From: Burkholderiaceae bacterium
GTDB taxonomy: Bacteria; Pseudomonadota; Gammaproteobacteria; Burkholderiales; Burkholderiaceae_C
Assembly: GCA_030123545.1 (NCBI GenBank)
Contig: CP126124.1
Location: 1,984,001 to 2,048,000, forward strand
Direction of reading: 5' to 3'
Length of the DNA stretch: 64,000 bases
Shown: in pieces, positions 17,164-29,300 of the stretch
Layout: every line of letters begins with the position of its first letter
How positions within the stretch are numbered: the stretch's first letter is position 1
The notes under the pieces: model-generated
Told to the model about the DNA's origin: nothing
Databases searched by the model: none
Seen by the model: the letters and a program-made list of their open reading frames with translations, nothing else
Translations under genes and position numbers: made by a program

Positions 17164-18012
17164 ATGAAGACGGTGTTGCGCGCGCTTGCGCCGACCGGGC
17201 ACCGATTGCGCGCCTGGCAGGGCGGTGCGCTGGTGCTGCTGATCGCGGTCTGGCAGCTGGCATCGCGCAACCCGCAGCTGGCGTTCTTCGTCGGCAACCC
17301 GGTGCAGGTCGCCGGGCGCATCTGGTCGTGGTTCATGCCGTTCGGATTCGGTCCGACGGCCATGTTTCCCGACGGCGTGCCGGGCAACGCCGACATCTAC
17401 CTGCATCTCGCGACCACCTTGGTCGAGACGCTGCTGGCTTTCGGCATCGGCACCGTGCTGGGCCTCGCGTTCGGTCTCTGGCTGGCGCTCGCGCCGACCG
17501 CCAGCGCGATCCTGGACCCGTACATCAAGGCCGCGAATTCGATGCCGCGCGTGATCCTGGCGCCGATCTTCGGCATGTGGTTCGGCCTCGGGGTGTGGAG
17601 CAAGGTCGCGCTTGCGGTGACGCTGGTGTTCTTCATCGTGTTCTTCAATGTGTTCCAGGGCGTCAAGGAGGTCAGTCCGGTGGTGCTGGCGAACGCGCGC
17701 ATGCTGGGCGCGAGCTCGCGCCAGCTGCTGCGCACCGTCTATCTGCCGAGCGCGACGAGCTGGGTGTTCTCCAGCCTGCACACTTCGGTCGGGCTCGCCT
17801 TCGTTGGGGCGGTGGTTGGGGAATACCTCGGCTCGGCGCGTGGCGTCGGCTACCTGATCCTGCAGGCCGAGGGCACGTTCGACGTGAACACCGTGTTCGC
17901 GGGCATCGTGGTGCTGACGGTGTTTGCGCTGGTGCTCGACGGCGCGGTGGGGCGCATCGAGCGCGCGCTGATGAAATGGCAGCCCCGCTTTGGCGAGACC
18001 GAGAAGCTGTAG
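17164..18012 (+). CDS. NitT/TauT-type ABC transporter permease
   Basis: 282-residue inner-membrane permease of the BPD_transp_1 fold, about six helices. Visible: ALVLLIAVWQLASRN (helix 1), TTLVETLLAFGIGTVLGLAF, AANSMPRVILAPIFGMWFGL, and the cytoplasmic coupling loop EVSPVVLANARMLGASSRQL. The last gene of this transporter operon; the convergent mltD gene begins its 3' end 63 bases away, with no obvious terminator between. Confidence 0.92.
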   Translation: MKTVLRALAPTGHRLRAWQGGALVLLIAVWQLASRNPQLAFFVGNPVQVAGRIWSWFMPFGFGPTAMFPDGVPGNADIYLHLATTLVETLLAFGIGTVLGLAFGLWLALAPTASAILDPYIKAANSMPRVILAPIFGMWFGLGVWSKVALAVTLVFFIVFFNVFQGVKEVSPVVLANARMLGASSRQLLRTVYLPSATSWVFSSLHTSVGLAFVGAVVGEYLGSARGVGYLILQAEGTFDVNTVFAGIVVLTVFALVLDGAVGRIERALMKWQPRFGETEKL

Positions 18013-18075
18013 CGCCCCGGCGCCGGCAGGCCGCGTGCCGGAACGCTCGAACGGTCGCGCGGGCCGGTCGCTTCG

Positions 18076-19650
18076 TCAGCGCTCCGCGACGACCTGCTTG
18101 CGATGATGGCTCTTGCTGGCCACGGCGACGGCGTGGCCGCTCGGCTTCCTGCCCGTTCTGGCCACTTGCTGCGTGGTGCGGCCGTGCGCCCTGGCCACTG
18201 CCGTGTGGTTCGTATGCCTGGCCGCGCCGCGCGCGAGCCGGGTTCCAGCGGAGCGCGTGCGCGGCATGTAGACGACCAGATGCTGTCCGGGCTTCAGATG
18301 CGCGGAAACCGCGAGCCTGTTCCAGGAGGCGACGCTGGACGGGTTCTGCCCGTAGCGCCTGGCCAGCAGCGCGACGGTTTCGCCGCGGCGCGCCCGCACC
18401 AGGGTCCGGTGCATCTGCGCCGGCCGGGGCTCGGGCGCCAGCGCCAGATGGGCGTTGTCGGCAACGTGCTCGGCGACGTTGCCGTCCATCTGATCGGGCC
18501 GCGGCACGAGCAGCGTCGAGCCGACCTTGATCAGCATCCTCGGCGGGATGTGGTTGAGGTTGCGCAGCTCGCTCTCCGACATGCCGACGCGCTTGGCCGC
18601 TTCCGACGCCTTCATCGTGGTCGGCACGGTCCAAGCGGTCCAGCTCGCGAGCTGGCCGGCGTCGTAGTTCTTCAGGTTGGTGCGGAAGGTCGCGGCGTTG
18701 TCCCAGGGCAGCAGGATCTGCGGCGTTCCGGCGGCCAGGATCACCGGCCGGTTCGCGGCCGGGTTCAGCTCCTTGAAGTCCTCGACGCTGACTCCGGCCA
18801 GCTGCGCGGCCACCGCGACATCAATGTCATGCTTGATGTCGACCTTCTGGAAATACGGGTGGTTGCCGATCTCGGGCAGGGTGGTATTGAACGCCTGCGG
18901 GTCGGCGACGATGTCCTTGATCGCCTGCAGCTTGGGCACGTAATTGCGCGTTTCCTGCGGCATGTTCAGGTCCAGATAGCCGGTGCCGAGGCCGGCCCCC
19001 TGATTGCGCGCGATCGCGCGCGCCACGTTGCCTTCGCCCCAGTTGTAGGCGGCCAGCGCGAGCTGCCAGTCGCCGAACATATCGTGGAGTTTTTGCAGGT
19101 AGTCGAGCGCGGCGCGGGTCGAGGCCAGCACGTCGCGCCGATCGTCGCGGAACATGTTCTGCTTGAGGTCGTAGGTCTTGCCGGTGGCCGGCATGAACTG
19201 CCACATGCCGGCGGCCTTCGCGCTGGAGACGGCGCGCGGATTGAACGCGCTCTCGACGAACGGCAGCAGGGCCAGTTCGGTCGGCATGTTGCGCTTCTCC
19301 AGGTCTTCGACGATGTAGAACAGGTATTTGCGCGAGCGCTCGGTCATCCGCACGATGTAATCGGGGTGACCGATGTAGTACTGCTCGTTCTGCTGCACCA
19401 GCGGGCCCTGCAGATCGGGCATTGCGAACCCGCGCCGGATGCGCGCCCACAGGTCGACCGGGGGTGTCAGTTGCGCGACGGTGCGGGGCGCGGTGGCCGC
19501 GGGAGTGATCGGCTTCAGGGCGGTGCCGTCTTGAGCCGGGGAGCCTGAAGCGGGGAGAGAGGAGGAACCGAGGGAGGCGGGAGCGGTGGTGCTGGCGCAC
19601 CCGGTGAGCCAGAGCAGGCCGGCGATGCAGAGGATGTGGAGGAGTCTCAT
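18076..19650 (-). CDS. mltD: membrane-bound lytic murein transglycosylase D
   Basis: 524-residue outer-membrane lipoprotein that cleaves peptidoglycan glycan strands. Lipobox LTGC at Cys18. SLT domain (about 110-260) with catalytic Glu in ALLPFVESAFNP, SSAKAAGMWQFMPATGKTYD and LALAAYNWGEGNVARAI. Two C-terminal LysM repeats follow (about 330-380 and 410-460), then a basic, low-complexity tail (RTTQQVARTGRKPSGHAVAV). The gloB gene often found next to mltD is not present here. Confidence 0.93.
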   Translation of the reverse strand: MRLLHILCIAGLLWLTGCASTTAPASLGSSSLPASGSPAQDGTALKPITPAATAPRTVAQLTPPVDLWARIRRGFAMPDLQGPLVQQNEQYYIGHPDYIVRMTERSRKYLFYIVEDLEKRNMPTELALLPFVESAFNPRAVSSAKAAGMWQFMPATGKTYDLKQNMFRDDRRDVLASTRAALDYLQKLHDMFGDWQLALAAYNWGEGNVARAIARNQGAGLGTGYLDLNMPQETRNYVPKLQAIKDIVADPQAFNTTLPEIGNHPYFQKVDIKHDIDVAVAAQLAGVSVEDFKELNPAANRPVILAAGTPQILLPWDNAATFRTNLKNYDAGQLASWTAWTVPTTMKASEAAKRVGMSESELRNLNHIPPRMLIKVGSTLLVPRPDQMDGNVAEHVADNAHLALAPEPRPAQMHRTLVRARRGETVALLARRYGQNPSSVASWNRLAVSAHLKPGQHLVVYMPRTRSAGTRLARGAARHTNHTAVARAHGRTTQQVARTGRKPSGHAVAVASKSHHRKQVVAER

Positions 19651-19947
19651 CGGTGACGGGCTTCCCAGGGTCGAGGCGCGGCCAGCGCGAACGCCGCCGC
19701 GCCACTGAAGAGGCGAGGCACGCCGGGTGACGGCCAGCGCGACGGGACGTGACTAGAATCGCGGCGAGCAACGCGGGCAATCCGGGCCATCCGGATGACC
19801 CGAACACTGGCGCAACTCGACGCGGCGGACTCCCTGGGGCAGACCCTGCGATCCGCATGCTGTTGGAGGCTGACTGTCCATGCCCGCACCATCTGGGGCA
19901 TCATTGACGGGAGACGGTCGAACGGATCGGGCAGCGGCGCAAAGGTC

Positions 19948-20778
19948 ATGAGCGGGCACATTATAAGTTTGCACGACTGGTTTGAAACCCCCCCCGGGCA
20001 GTATTTGCTCGACTGGGAGCGCGCGCAGTACGACGAGGCGGTGGCCGATCTGTTCGGCTACCACGCGCTGCAACTGGGCCTGCCCGAACTCGATGCGCTC
20101 GCCGCCAACCGCATGCCGCAACGCTGGACCGCGGTCGACACGGCGGCACCCGAAAAGGCGGACGCGGCAGCGACTGCGCGCGCGCCGGCCTTCGTGACCG
20201 ATTTCGGCGCGCTTCCGTTCGCCGAGAACAGCCTCGACCTGATCGCATTGCCGCACACGCTGGAACTCGCCGACGACCCGCATGCGACGCTGCGCGAAGT
20301 GGTTCGCGTGCTGATGCCGGAAGGACGCGTGGTGATCAGCGGGCTCAATCCGACGAGCCTGTGGGGGCTGCGCGAGTGGCGCGCGCAGATCTACGGCCAT
20401 ATGGGCTTCGGCGCGCCGTTCCTGCCGACCGCCGGCGAATTGATAGGCTACTGGCGCCTGCGCGACTGGCTGCGGCTGCTGAACTTCGAGGTCGAGGCCG
20501 GCAATTTCGGCTGCTACCGGCCGGCGGTGCGCAGTGAACGGTGGCTCGGGCGCTTCGCCTGGATGGACCGCGCCGGCGACCGCTGGTGGCCGATCTTCGG
20601 CGCCGTGTATTTCCTCGTCGCGGTCAAGAGGGTGCACGGGATGCGGTTGCTGAGCGCCGCGTGGAAGCCGTCGCGCAGCGCTGCGTCTGCTCCTGTTTCA
20701 ATAGCGCACCGTGCAGGCGGTACAGCGGCTCGCCATCATAAAAGCCATAGAACCAAGCGCACGGACACGCGATCGTGA
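19948..20778 (+). CDS. class I SAM-dependent methyltransferase
   Basis: 276 residues. The methyltransferase motif I region is degenerate; the clearest parts are [20 protein letters not shown] (motif II/III), [20 protein letters not shown] and [20 protein letters not shown], typical of the methyltransferase-11 fold proteins encoded next to rnhA in Burkholderiales. Substrate unknown. ATG at 19948 follows AAAGG; an earlier ATG at 19795 adds 51 unconserved residues. Its stop overlaps the rnhA start (GTGA). Confidence 0.82.
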   Translation: MSGHIISLHDWFETPPGQYLLDWERAQYDEAVADLFGYHALQLGLPELDALAANRMPQRWTAVDTAAPEKADAAATARAPAFVTDFGALPFAENSLDLIALPHTLELADDPHATLREVVRVLMPEGRVVISGLNPTSLWGLREWRAQIYGHMGFGAPFLPTAGELIGYWRLRDWLRLLNFEVEAGNFGCYRPAVRSERWLGRFAWMDRAGDRWWPIFGAVYFLVAVKRVHGMRLLSAAWKPSRSAASAPVSIAHRAGGTAARHHKSHRTKRTDTRS

Positions 20779-21227
20779 CCGAGGTGGAGATCTACACCGA
20801 CGGCGCCTGCAAGGGCAACCCCGGTCCGGGCGGCTGGGGCGCCTGGCTGCGCTGCGGCGACACCGAGCGCGAGTTGTTCGGCGGCGAGCTCGAGACCACG
20901 AACAACCGGATGGAACTGACGGCGGTGATCGAGGCGCTGGCCGCATTGAAAAGGCCGTGCCGGGTCGCGCTCTACCTCGACAGCGAATACGTGCGCAAGG
21001 GCATCACCGAATGGATCGCGCAATGGAAGGCGCGCGGCTGGCGCACCGCGGCGAAGCAACCGGTGAAGAACGCCGAGCTGTGGCGCCGGCTCGACGAACT
21101 GGTGTCCGGCGCCGGGCACCGCATCGCCTGGCACTGGGTCAAGGGCCACTCGGGCGACCCGGGCAACGAGCGGGCCGACGCGCTGGCGAACCGCGGCGTG
21201 GTGCAGGTGCAGGGCCGGCAGCGGTAG
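20775..21227 (+). CDS. rnhA: ribonuclease HI
   Basis: 150 residues, degrades RNA in RNA:DNA hybrids. All four catalytic acids are in place: [16 protein letters not shown] (Asp), [13 protein letters not shown] (Glu), [11 protein letters not shown] (Asp) and NERADALAN (Asp), with the active-site His in VKGHSGDPG and the basic handle around [15 protein letters not shown] start overlapping the methyltransferase stop. The 246 bases downstream hold no recognised gene. Confidence 0.97.
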   Translation: MTEVEIYTDGACKGNPGPGGWGAWLRCGDTERELFGGELETTNNRMELTAVIEALAALKRPCRVALYLDSEYVRKGITEWIAQWKARGWRTAAKQPVKNAELWRRLDELVSGAGHRIAWHWVKGHSGDPGNERADALANRGVVQVQGRQR

Positions 21228-21473
21228 GGTGACGGCAGCATCGGCGCCAACAGGGCCGCGGCCGGATGCGGGCCCATTGGCTTCAAAAGCGTTGCGTGCC
21301 AGCCAGCGCCAACGGCATCCAAGCGCGCGAACCGCGTAAAACCTCACGCCTGCCGCGGATCGATGGGTCCGCCCGCGCCATTGCATCGCCACAATCCGCG
21401 CTACCCGAATCCATGCCGCGCGCGTGCGCCCTGCATGGAGCCCGGAAGAACATGAAAGTCAGGGAGTCCGGTC

Positions 21474-23246
21474 TTGCGCTGTCAATCCCGCCGCACGGCG
21501 ACCTTCGCCGTGCTCGTCCGCGCCGCCTGTCTGGGCGCGCTGTTGCAATATGTCCTGCCGGCCTGGCCGCAGAGCGCGCCCGACCCGTCTCTGGAGCAGC
21601 GCCGTCGTCAGCAGCGCGAGGACGCGCAGCGCCGGCGACTCGAGCCCAACCCCGAGGTGCGCTTGCAGGCCCCGGCTGCCACGCCGCCCGGGCGGCTGCC
21701 CGCGTCCGAATCCCCTTGCTTCGCAATCCGCGCGGTGCGCTGGGCTTGGGCCGACGCGGCGGATGCATCGGTCCTGGCCGCGTGGCAACCCTGGCTCGAT
21801 GCATCCCTCGCCGGTGCTGACGGCAACGATTCCCCTTTGAGCCGCTGCCTCGGCGCCGCCGGCGTGCGCGTGCTGCAAGAGCGCGCGCAAGGCGCATTGC
21901 TTGCCCGCGGCTACACCACCTCGCGCGTGCTCATTGCGCCGCAGGACCTCTCCGGCGGCGTTCTTGCGCTCACCCTCGTGCCCGGACGCATTCACGCCAT
22001 CCGCCTGGCCGACCCCCACGAGAAACACGCTTCGCTGCAAAGCGCCTTGCCGATCAAGCCCGGTGACATCCTGAACCTGCGCGACCTCGAACATGGCCTG
22101 GAGAACTTGAAACGCCCGCCCATGGCGGACGCCGACATCAAGATCGAACCCGCCCAAGCCTTGCCCGGCCAACCCGCCGCTGGCCCCGGCGAGAGCGACC
22201 TGGTCGTCTCATGGCGCCAGGGCGGGCCGCTTCGCCTGAACGTCGGCGCAGACAACGGCGGCACCCGGGAGACCGGCCAATACCAGGGCAGCGTCACCCT
22301 GTCCTGGGACAACCCCCTCGGCCTGAACGACCTGCTGTACCTCAGCCTGAACCACGACCTGGGCGGCGGCATGCCCGGCGGACGCGGCACGCACGGCGGC
22401 GCGGCGCACTACGAAGTCCCCTGGGGCTACTGGCTGCTCGGCCTCACCGGGAGCCAATACAACTATTACCAGAGCATCGCTGGCGCCACCAGCACCATCG
22501 TCTACGCCGGCACCGGCGGGGCGAACGAGGTGGCGCTGTCGCGCGTGGTGCAGCGCGACGCCCGGGGCAAGACGATCCTGACGGCGAAGGCCTGGCAGCG
22601 CAGCGCGAGCAACTTCATCAACGACACCGAGATCGCGGTGCAGCGCCGGGTCGAGGGCGGCTGGGAGCTCGGCGCCGAGCGCAGCCAAGCTATCGGCGCC
22701 GCCGTTCTCAACGCCCGGGCCGCCTACAAGCAGGGCACCGGGGCTTTCGGCTCGCTCGCCGCGCCGGAAGAGGCGTTCGGCGAGGGCACCTCGCGGTTCG
22801 GACTGATCAGCGCCGGCGTCACGCTCGGCGTTCCGTTCAAGGCGGCAGGGCAGTTGCTGCGCTACGGCAGCGAGTGGCGCGCGCAGTTCAATCGCACGCC
22901 GTTGACCCCGCTCGACCAGTTCGCCATCGGCGGCCGCTACACCGTGCGCGGATTCGACGGCGAGCAGCAGCTCGCGGCCGAGCACGGCTGGCTGTGGCGC
23001 AACGAAATCGGCTGGGCACTGGGCGGCATCGGCCAGGAGTTGTACGCCGGCATCGACCACGGCGAAGTGGGCGGCCCGAGCGCAGCCAACCTGGTTGGCA
23101 CTCAGCTTACCGGCGGCGTGCTCGGCCTGCGCGGCCGTCTGCATCAGATGCAGTACGACCTGTTCGTCGGCGCGCCGATCGCCAAGCCCCAGTACTTCAG
23201 CACCTCGCCATGGACGGTGGGGTTCAGCCTGAACTGGGCTTACTGA
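21474..23246 (+). CDS. two-partner secretion outer-membrane transporter (TpsB, ShlB/FhaC family)
   Basis: 590 residues. Exports the adjacent TpsA across the outer membrane. Signal peptide (FAVLVRAACLGALLQYVLPA), a Gln/Arg-rich linker helix (SLEQRRRQQREDAQRRRLEP), a POTRA region (LTLVPGRIHAIRLAD, LNLRDLEHGLENLKRPP), then the ShlB beta-barrel with LRLNVGADNGGTRETGQYQG, IGGRYTVRGFDGEQQLAAE (the VRGF/Y loop-6 motif) and a final SLNWAY strand. TTG start chosen because AGGGAG lies 7 bases upstream and the frame has no earlier start giving a signal peptide. Confidence 0.9.
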   Translation: MRCQSRRTATFAVLVRAACLGALLQYVLPAWPQSAPDPSLEQRRRQQREDAQRRRLEPNPEVRLQAPAATPPGRLPASESPCFAIRAVRWAWADAADASVLAAWQPWLDASLAGADGNDSPLSRCLGAAGVRVLQERAQGALLARGYTTSRVLIAPQDLSGGVLALTLVPGRIHAIRLADPHEKHASLQSALPIKPGDILNLRDLEHGLENLKRPPMADADIKIEPAQALPGQPAAGPGESDLVVSWRQGGPLRLNVGADNGGTRETGQYQGSVTLSWDNPLGLNDLLYLSLNHDLGGGMPGGRGTHGGAAHYEVPWGYWLLGLTGSQYNYYQSIAGATSTIVYAGTGGANEVALSRVVQRDARGKTILTAKAWQRSASNFINDTEIAVQRRVEGGWELGAERSQAIGAAVLNARAAYKQGTGAFGSLAAPEEAFGEGTSRFGLISAGVTLGVPFKAAGQLLRYGSEWRAQFNRTPLTPLDQFAIGGRYTVRGFDGEQQLAAEHGWLWRNEIGWALGGIGQELYAGIDHGEVGGPSAANLVGTQLTGGVLGLRGRLHQMQYDLFVGAPIAKPQYFSTSPWTVGFSLNWAY

Positions 23247-23306
23247 GCGCGGCCCATCGAGCCGCCATGGCCTGACAACGCCAACAAAACCCAGGGAGTC
23301 GATACC

Positions 23307-26300
23307 ATGAACCAGCGCATCCACCGCATTGTCTTCAACCGGCGCCGCGGCCAGCTGATGGCGGTCGCGGAGACGGCAACAAACGCGGGCAAGGCCGCCG
23401 GCGGCGAGCGTCGCAGCGCCGGCGCACGCCGGCGTGGCAAGGCCGCGACCCACGGCGCGCTGGCCACGCTCGCCGTGCTGAGCATGCTGATGGCGACGGC
23501 CGATCCGGCGCTGGCGCAGATCGTCGCCAATCCGCATGCGCCGGGCACGCGGCAAGCCACCGTGCTCAATGCCGGCAACGGCGTGCCGCTGGTCAACATC
23601 CAGACCCCGAACGCGGCCGGCGTCTCGATGAACAGCTACAGCCAGTTCGACGTCCAGAAGAACGGCGCCGTCCTCAACAACAGCCGCACCAACGCGCAAA
23701 CCCAGCTCGGCGGCTGGGTGCAGGGCAACCCGTGGCTGGCGACCGGGCCCGCGTCGGTGATCGTGAACCAGGTCACGAGCGGCAATCCGAGCCTGCTCAA
23801 TGGCTACGTCGAAGTCGCCGGCCGGCGCGCCGGCGTGGTCATCGCCAATCCGTCCGGCATCTCGGTGAACGGCGGCGGCTTCATCAACGCGTCCGGCGTG
23901 ACGCTGACCACCGGCGTACCGCAGTTCGGCGGCAACGGCGCGCTCACCGGCTACAGCGTGCAGGGCGGCCAGATCAGCGTGGGCGGGCAGGGGCTGGACC
24001 TCTCCGGCACCGACTACGCGCAGTTGCTCGCCCGCGCCGTCACGGTCAACGCCGGCATCTGGGCCAACAACCTCAAAGTGGTCACCGGCATCAACGACAT
24101 CAGCGCCGACGCCAGCAGCGTGGCGGCCAGCGGCGCCGCGCCGCAAGGCGCAACGCCCGCGTTCGCGGTCGACGTCGCGCAGCTCGGCGGCATGTACGCC
24201 GGCAAGATCTTCCTCGTCAGCACCGAGGCCGGCCTGGGCGTGCGCAACGCCGGCACGCTGGCAGCGAGCAGCGGGCCGCTCACCCTCAGCGCTGACGGCA
24301 AGCTCAGCAACACCGGCACCGTCGCGGCCAACGCGGCGGGGCAGGACGTTACCTTGAACGTGCAGGGCCTCGCCAACAGCGGCACGGTAGCCAGCCAGCA
24401 CGACGTGCACCTGACCGACGCCGGCACGGCCAGCAGCAACAGCGGCCGGATCAACGCCGACGGGCAGTTCGTCGCCACGACGAACACGCTCGTCAACCAG
24501 GCCGGCGGCAGCATCGCCGCCCAGGGCCTGCAGATCACCGCACAGACCCTGCAGAACGCCGGCACGCTGCAGCAGACCGGCGCGCAGGCGCTGAACATTC
24601 AGACCGCGAATCTTGCGAACAGCGGCGCAGGCGCGGTGATCGGTGCGCCATTGACCTCCACCAACGTCGGTGGCGCCAGCGCGGCCCCGCCGGGATCGGG
24701 TTCTGCCGCATCCGGCTCCGCCGCGCCGAGCACCGCAACCGGCGGTAGCAGCACGGTCGCCACGGGCGGCACAACCGCGCCCGCCCAGGTGCTGCCCACC
24801 GGCCGGATCCAAGCCGCGCAAGGCGTCCAGAACAGCGGGCAGATCCTCGCGAACGGCGCCACCGACGTCACAACCTCGCAAAGCCTTGCCAATTCCGGCA
24901 CGCTCAACGTCCGCAATCTGAGCGCCACCGGCAGCTTTGACAACAGCCAGGGCCAGACGCAGGTGGAATCCTTCGCCGGGGCGCAGACCAGCTTCGCCAA
25001 CCAGGGCGGCCGCTTCTTCAGCACTGCCGACCTGAACCTCAGCGCCCAGTCGCTCGACAACAGCGGCGGCCAGATCCAGTCCGGCGCCGCGCTCACCGTG
25101 GTCAGCGCCGGTGCGGTGAACAACACCGGCGGCCAGTTGCTGGCTGCCGGCGCACTGCGGGTCAGCGCAAGCGGCGCAGTCACCAACACAGGGGGCCGGA
25201 TGCTGGGCGACGCGGGCGTGACGCTGGCGAGCGCCATCTTGGCCAACGACCAGAATGGCGCAATCGGCTCGGCGGCAGGCGCGGTCGCCATCAGCACCGG
25301 TGCGCTGAACAACCGGGGCGGCACGCTGGTGGCGGCCAACGCACTGGCCGTGGACAGCGCCGGCCTGGACAACACCCAGGGCACTGTGGCGACCACCCAA
25401 GCGGGCAGCACGCTCGCCCTGAGCGGCCACGGCGGCAACATCGTCAACAGCGGCTCCGGCGCGCAGGGCGGCATCTTGTCGGCGGGAACCTTGAGCGTGG
25501 ACGCCCAAGGCGGGCAACTGATCAATTCGAATGGTGGCGTCATCGCCGCGGTCGGCGACGTGGCGCTGGCTGCCGCCACCATCGCCAATCAGGGCGGTGC
25601 AATCGCGTCCAACGCGAACGTGCAGATCGCCAGCACCGCAGCCAGCGGGACCGGCATCGACAACAGCGCCTCTGGCCAGATCCAGGCCCAAGGCAACCTG
25701 ACGCTCGCCGCAGGCAGCGCCGGCATTGCCAACGGCACCGGCTCGATGGCGGCGAACCAGAATGTGGCCATCGTCAACGGCGGCGTCCTCGACAACAGCC
25801 ACGGCACGATTCGCGCCGGCCAGAGCCTCGCCATGACCGACGCGCAGGTCGCCTCCGGCGCCGCGGTCGCCGCCGCCACGCAGGACGTCGTCAACACCGG
25901 CGGCACGCTGCAGGCGGGCCAGTCGCTCGCCGTGCAAAGCCGCTCGCTCAGCGGCGACGGCAGCGTGCAGTCCGGCGGCGACCTGTCGGTAGCGCTCGCG
26001 AGCGGCTTCACCGAAACCGCCGGCGGCACGCTGGCGGCCAACGGACGGCTGAGTTTGAGCAGCCAGGGCGACATTACCAACCAGGGGCAAATCGGCGGCG
26101 GCAGCGCAGTCTCGGTCGCGGCCGGCAACATAAACAACCAGGCCGGCGCGTCCATCACTTCGGCCGGCGCGACCACCGTCAGCGCGAGCGGCGCACTGAC
26201 CAACCGCGGCCTGATCGACGGCTCGGACACGCAGATCGACGCCGGCACCGTGAACAACATCGGCACCGGGCGCATCTACGGCGACCACCTCTCGATCGCC

Positions 26301-29300
26301 GCCGACACCGTCAACAACCAGGCCGAAACCGTGGGTGGCACGACCAAAAGCGCCACCATCGCCGCGCGCGGCACGCTCGACATCGCCGCGCAGGTGCTCA
26401 GCAACACCGGCGGCTCGACAGTCCTCAGCCTGGGCGACATGAACCTGGCCGGCGCGCTCGACGCGAACCGCAGCGCCACGCAAGGCCAGATGGCCGCGAT
26501 CCGCAACGACGGCTCCACCATCGAAGCCGGCGGCAACCTCTTGCTCGCCGCGGCCGAGATCGACAACACGAACGCGAACCTGGTGCTCCAGCGCGTGCTG
26601 GTCGCAAGCACCAGCCAGCCCGACATGGTCCAGCTGCCCGGCGGGCAGCCGCTGGCGCAGTCGAACTTCGCCTGGCAGTTGCAAGACAACCCGGGCATCA
26701 ACGTCGCCGGCGGCCCTGCCCTGGTTCTCACCGGCTTCACCGGCGGCCCCGAACTGGTTCAGCCCGCGCATCCGGATCGGTACTCGATCCAATACCCGCC
26801 GGCCTACGTTCCCGAGCACAGCGTTTGTTCGGTAGGAGACGGTTCCTCCTGCACGGCCGTCCCGGCCTCCCTGGAGCCGCGCAACTCGCCGCGCTTTGCC
26901 CAGTACGGCGTCAACCCGCCGCCGCAAGTCGCTGTGCCCCAGCCCGACCCTACCGCCTACGGCGCCATCGCGATGCCGACCGGCAGCCCGATGGACGGCA
27001 CGGTCAGCACCACCTACTACTGGCCGGCCGGCTCGAACCAGGCCGGCTACAACGCGGCGCTGGCCGGCTACAACGCCGACCAGGCGGCGTACATCAGCGC
27101 GGCGCAGGCGCTGAACGACGCCATCACCGCGGCCAACACCGAGAACCGGCGCATCCTGGGCTATTCCGGCGGCGAGAACTACACCGCGATCACCGGCGTC
27201 GTCCAGCAGGTGAGCGAGGACCGGGTCGTGCAATCGAGCCCCGGGCGCATCACCGCCGGCGGCGACCTGACGATCACAGGGCAGCTCAACAACAGCGACA
27301 GCAGCGTGATCGCTGGCGGCAACATCTCCATTGCCGCCGGCAACCTGAACAACGCGGCGACCCAGGGCACCCAGACCACCACCACGAGCGGCACCGCGCA
27401 GCAGTACCACATCACGTACCACTCGGGAGGAATGTTCGGCAGCGCCAGCTACAGCGACGACCCGCAGGGCGCCCCCGCCCCCTTCACCAGCACCACCGCC
27501 CAGAGCATCGACCTGGGCACCACCGTCCTCCTGCAGGGCGCTCCCCCCGCCCTGGGCGCCGGCGTCTCGGCCAACGGCAACACCGGCCGGAACGTCGGCT
27601 CAGCAGGCCCGCCCGTGGCGGGCCTGTCGCAGGTGCCGCATACCGGCAACGCGCCGCCCACGGTATCGCAATACCCGACCACCTCCGCCGCCGGCCAGCC
27701 GCTCACGGTGCGCACCCTCGCCGGCGGCCCCGCACTGCCCACGAGCAGCCTGTACACCCTCAACCCCTCGAACCCGAACGCCCCGCTGGTAGAGACCGAC
27801 CCTGCCTTCACCAACCGCGGCCAGTGGCTGGGCTCGAACTACCTGCTGGGCTTGTTGGGTGTTGATCCGGCCAGCACCCAGCAACGCCTGGGCGACGGCT
27901 TCTATGAGCAGCAGCTCGTCGCGCAGCAGGTGGCCCAGCTCACCGGGCGCAGGTTCATCGGCGACTACACCCGAGAAGATCAGGAATACCAGGCGCTGAT
28001 GGACGCGGGCGCAACCTTTGCCGAGCAGTTCGATCTGCGCCCCGGCGTGGCCCTGACTGCCAGCCAGATCGCCCAGCTCACCAGCGACATCGTCTGGCTG
28101 GTGTCGGAGGCAGTCACGCTGCCGGACGGCAGCACGAGGCAGGTGCTGGTGCCCAGGCTGTACGTGCTCGCGCAGTCGGGGGATTTCGCCCCCAGCGGCG
28201 CGCTGATCTCGGGCAACAGCGTTGCCATTGCCGCCGGCTCAGGCGGCGGCACCGTCACCAACTCGGGCACCATCGCCGGGCGCAACGCAGTGCAAATCAG
28301 CGCCACCGACATAGCCGACATCGGCGGGCGCATCACGGGCAACCAGGTGGGCCTTGCCGCCACGCGCGACATCAACGTGGTGGGCGGCAGCGTCGAGGCC
28401 GTGCAGACCCTGCTGGCCAGCGCGGGGCGCGATATCAACGTCGCGAGCAGCACGCGCACGAACCAGGGCGGCACGCAAGAGAACGGCTACAGCAACACCG
28501 TGCTGGATCGGGTGGGCAGCCTCTCGGTCACGGGCACCAGCGTCGACTCGGCCGATCCATCGAGCGGCGTGCTGCAGGTGAGCGCAGGGCGCGATGTGAA
28601 CCTCTCGGGTGCCTCGGTGAGCAACGCGGCAGTCGGCGGGCGGGCTAGCATCGAGGCTACGCGGGATTTGAACCTCTCAACGGTCGCTACCTCGAGTCAA
28701 CTGAACATGGGCTTCGGTGAAGGGCGGCATCTGAACCAGGGCGCAAGCAGCGAGACAGGCACGCAAATCAATACGGCAGGCGACTTGAACCTGCAAGCAG
28801 GCCGGGATCTGACGGCGCGCGCGGCCCAAGTCCAGGCGCAAGGGGCGCTCGCCGCCAGCGCGGGCCATGACCTCACCATAACCACCGGTCAGGCCACGCA
28901 GAGCCTGGATGATGCGTACCACTACCAAGGCAAGAGCTTGCTGGGGAGTAGCAGCGGCGGGGCGGCTGATACCATCCGAGCGGGCAACGCGCTGTCCAGC
29001 AACTTCGGGGGCAACACGGCGGAGCTCAAAGCGGGCAACGACCTCGCCGTACAGGGCAGCACCGTGATCGGCGACAAAGGCGCCAGTCTCACCGCCGGGC
29101 ACGACATCGCGATCACCGCTGCGCAGAACCAGAGCAACGAAACCCACTCCCAGCAGGAGGCGCAAAGCGGCCTTTTCTCGGGCGGAGGCGTGGGTTTCAC
29201 GATCGGCAACCGGCAGCAAAGCAGCACCATGCAGGGCGCTACCACTGCCAGCGTGGGCAGCACGGTCGGCGCCATTGCCGGCGACGTCACCATGGAGGCG

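Noticed and set aside
22209..27422. 1737-codon open frame on the minus strand opposite tpsB and tpsA
   Set aside because: Antisense frames stay open in GC-rich repetitive TpsA genes because of codon bias. The product is low-complexity with no domain, signal or ribosome binding site.
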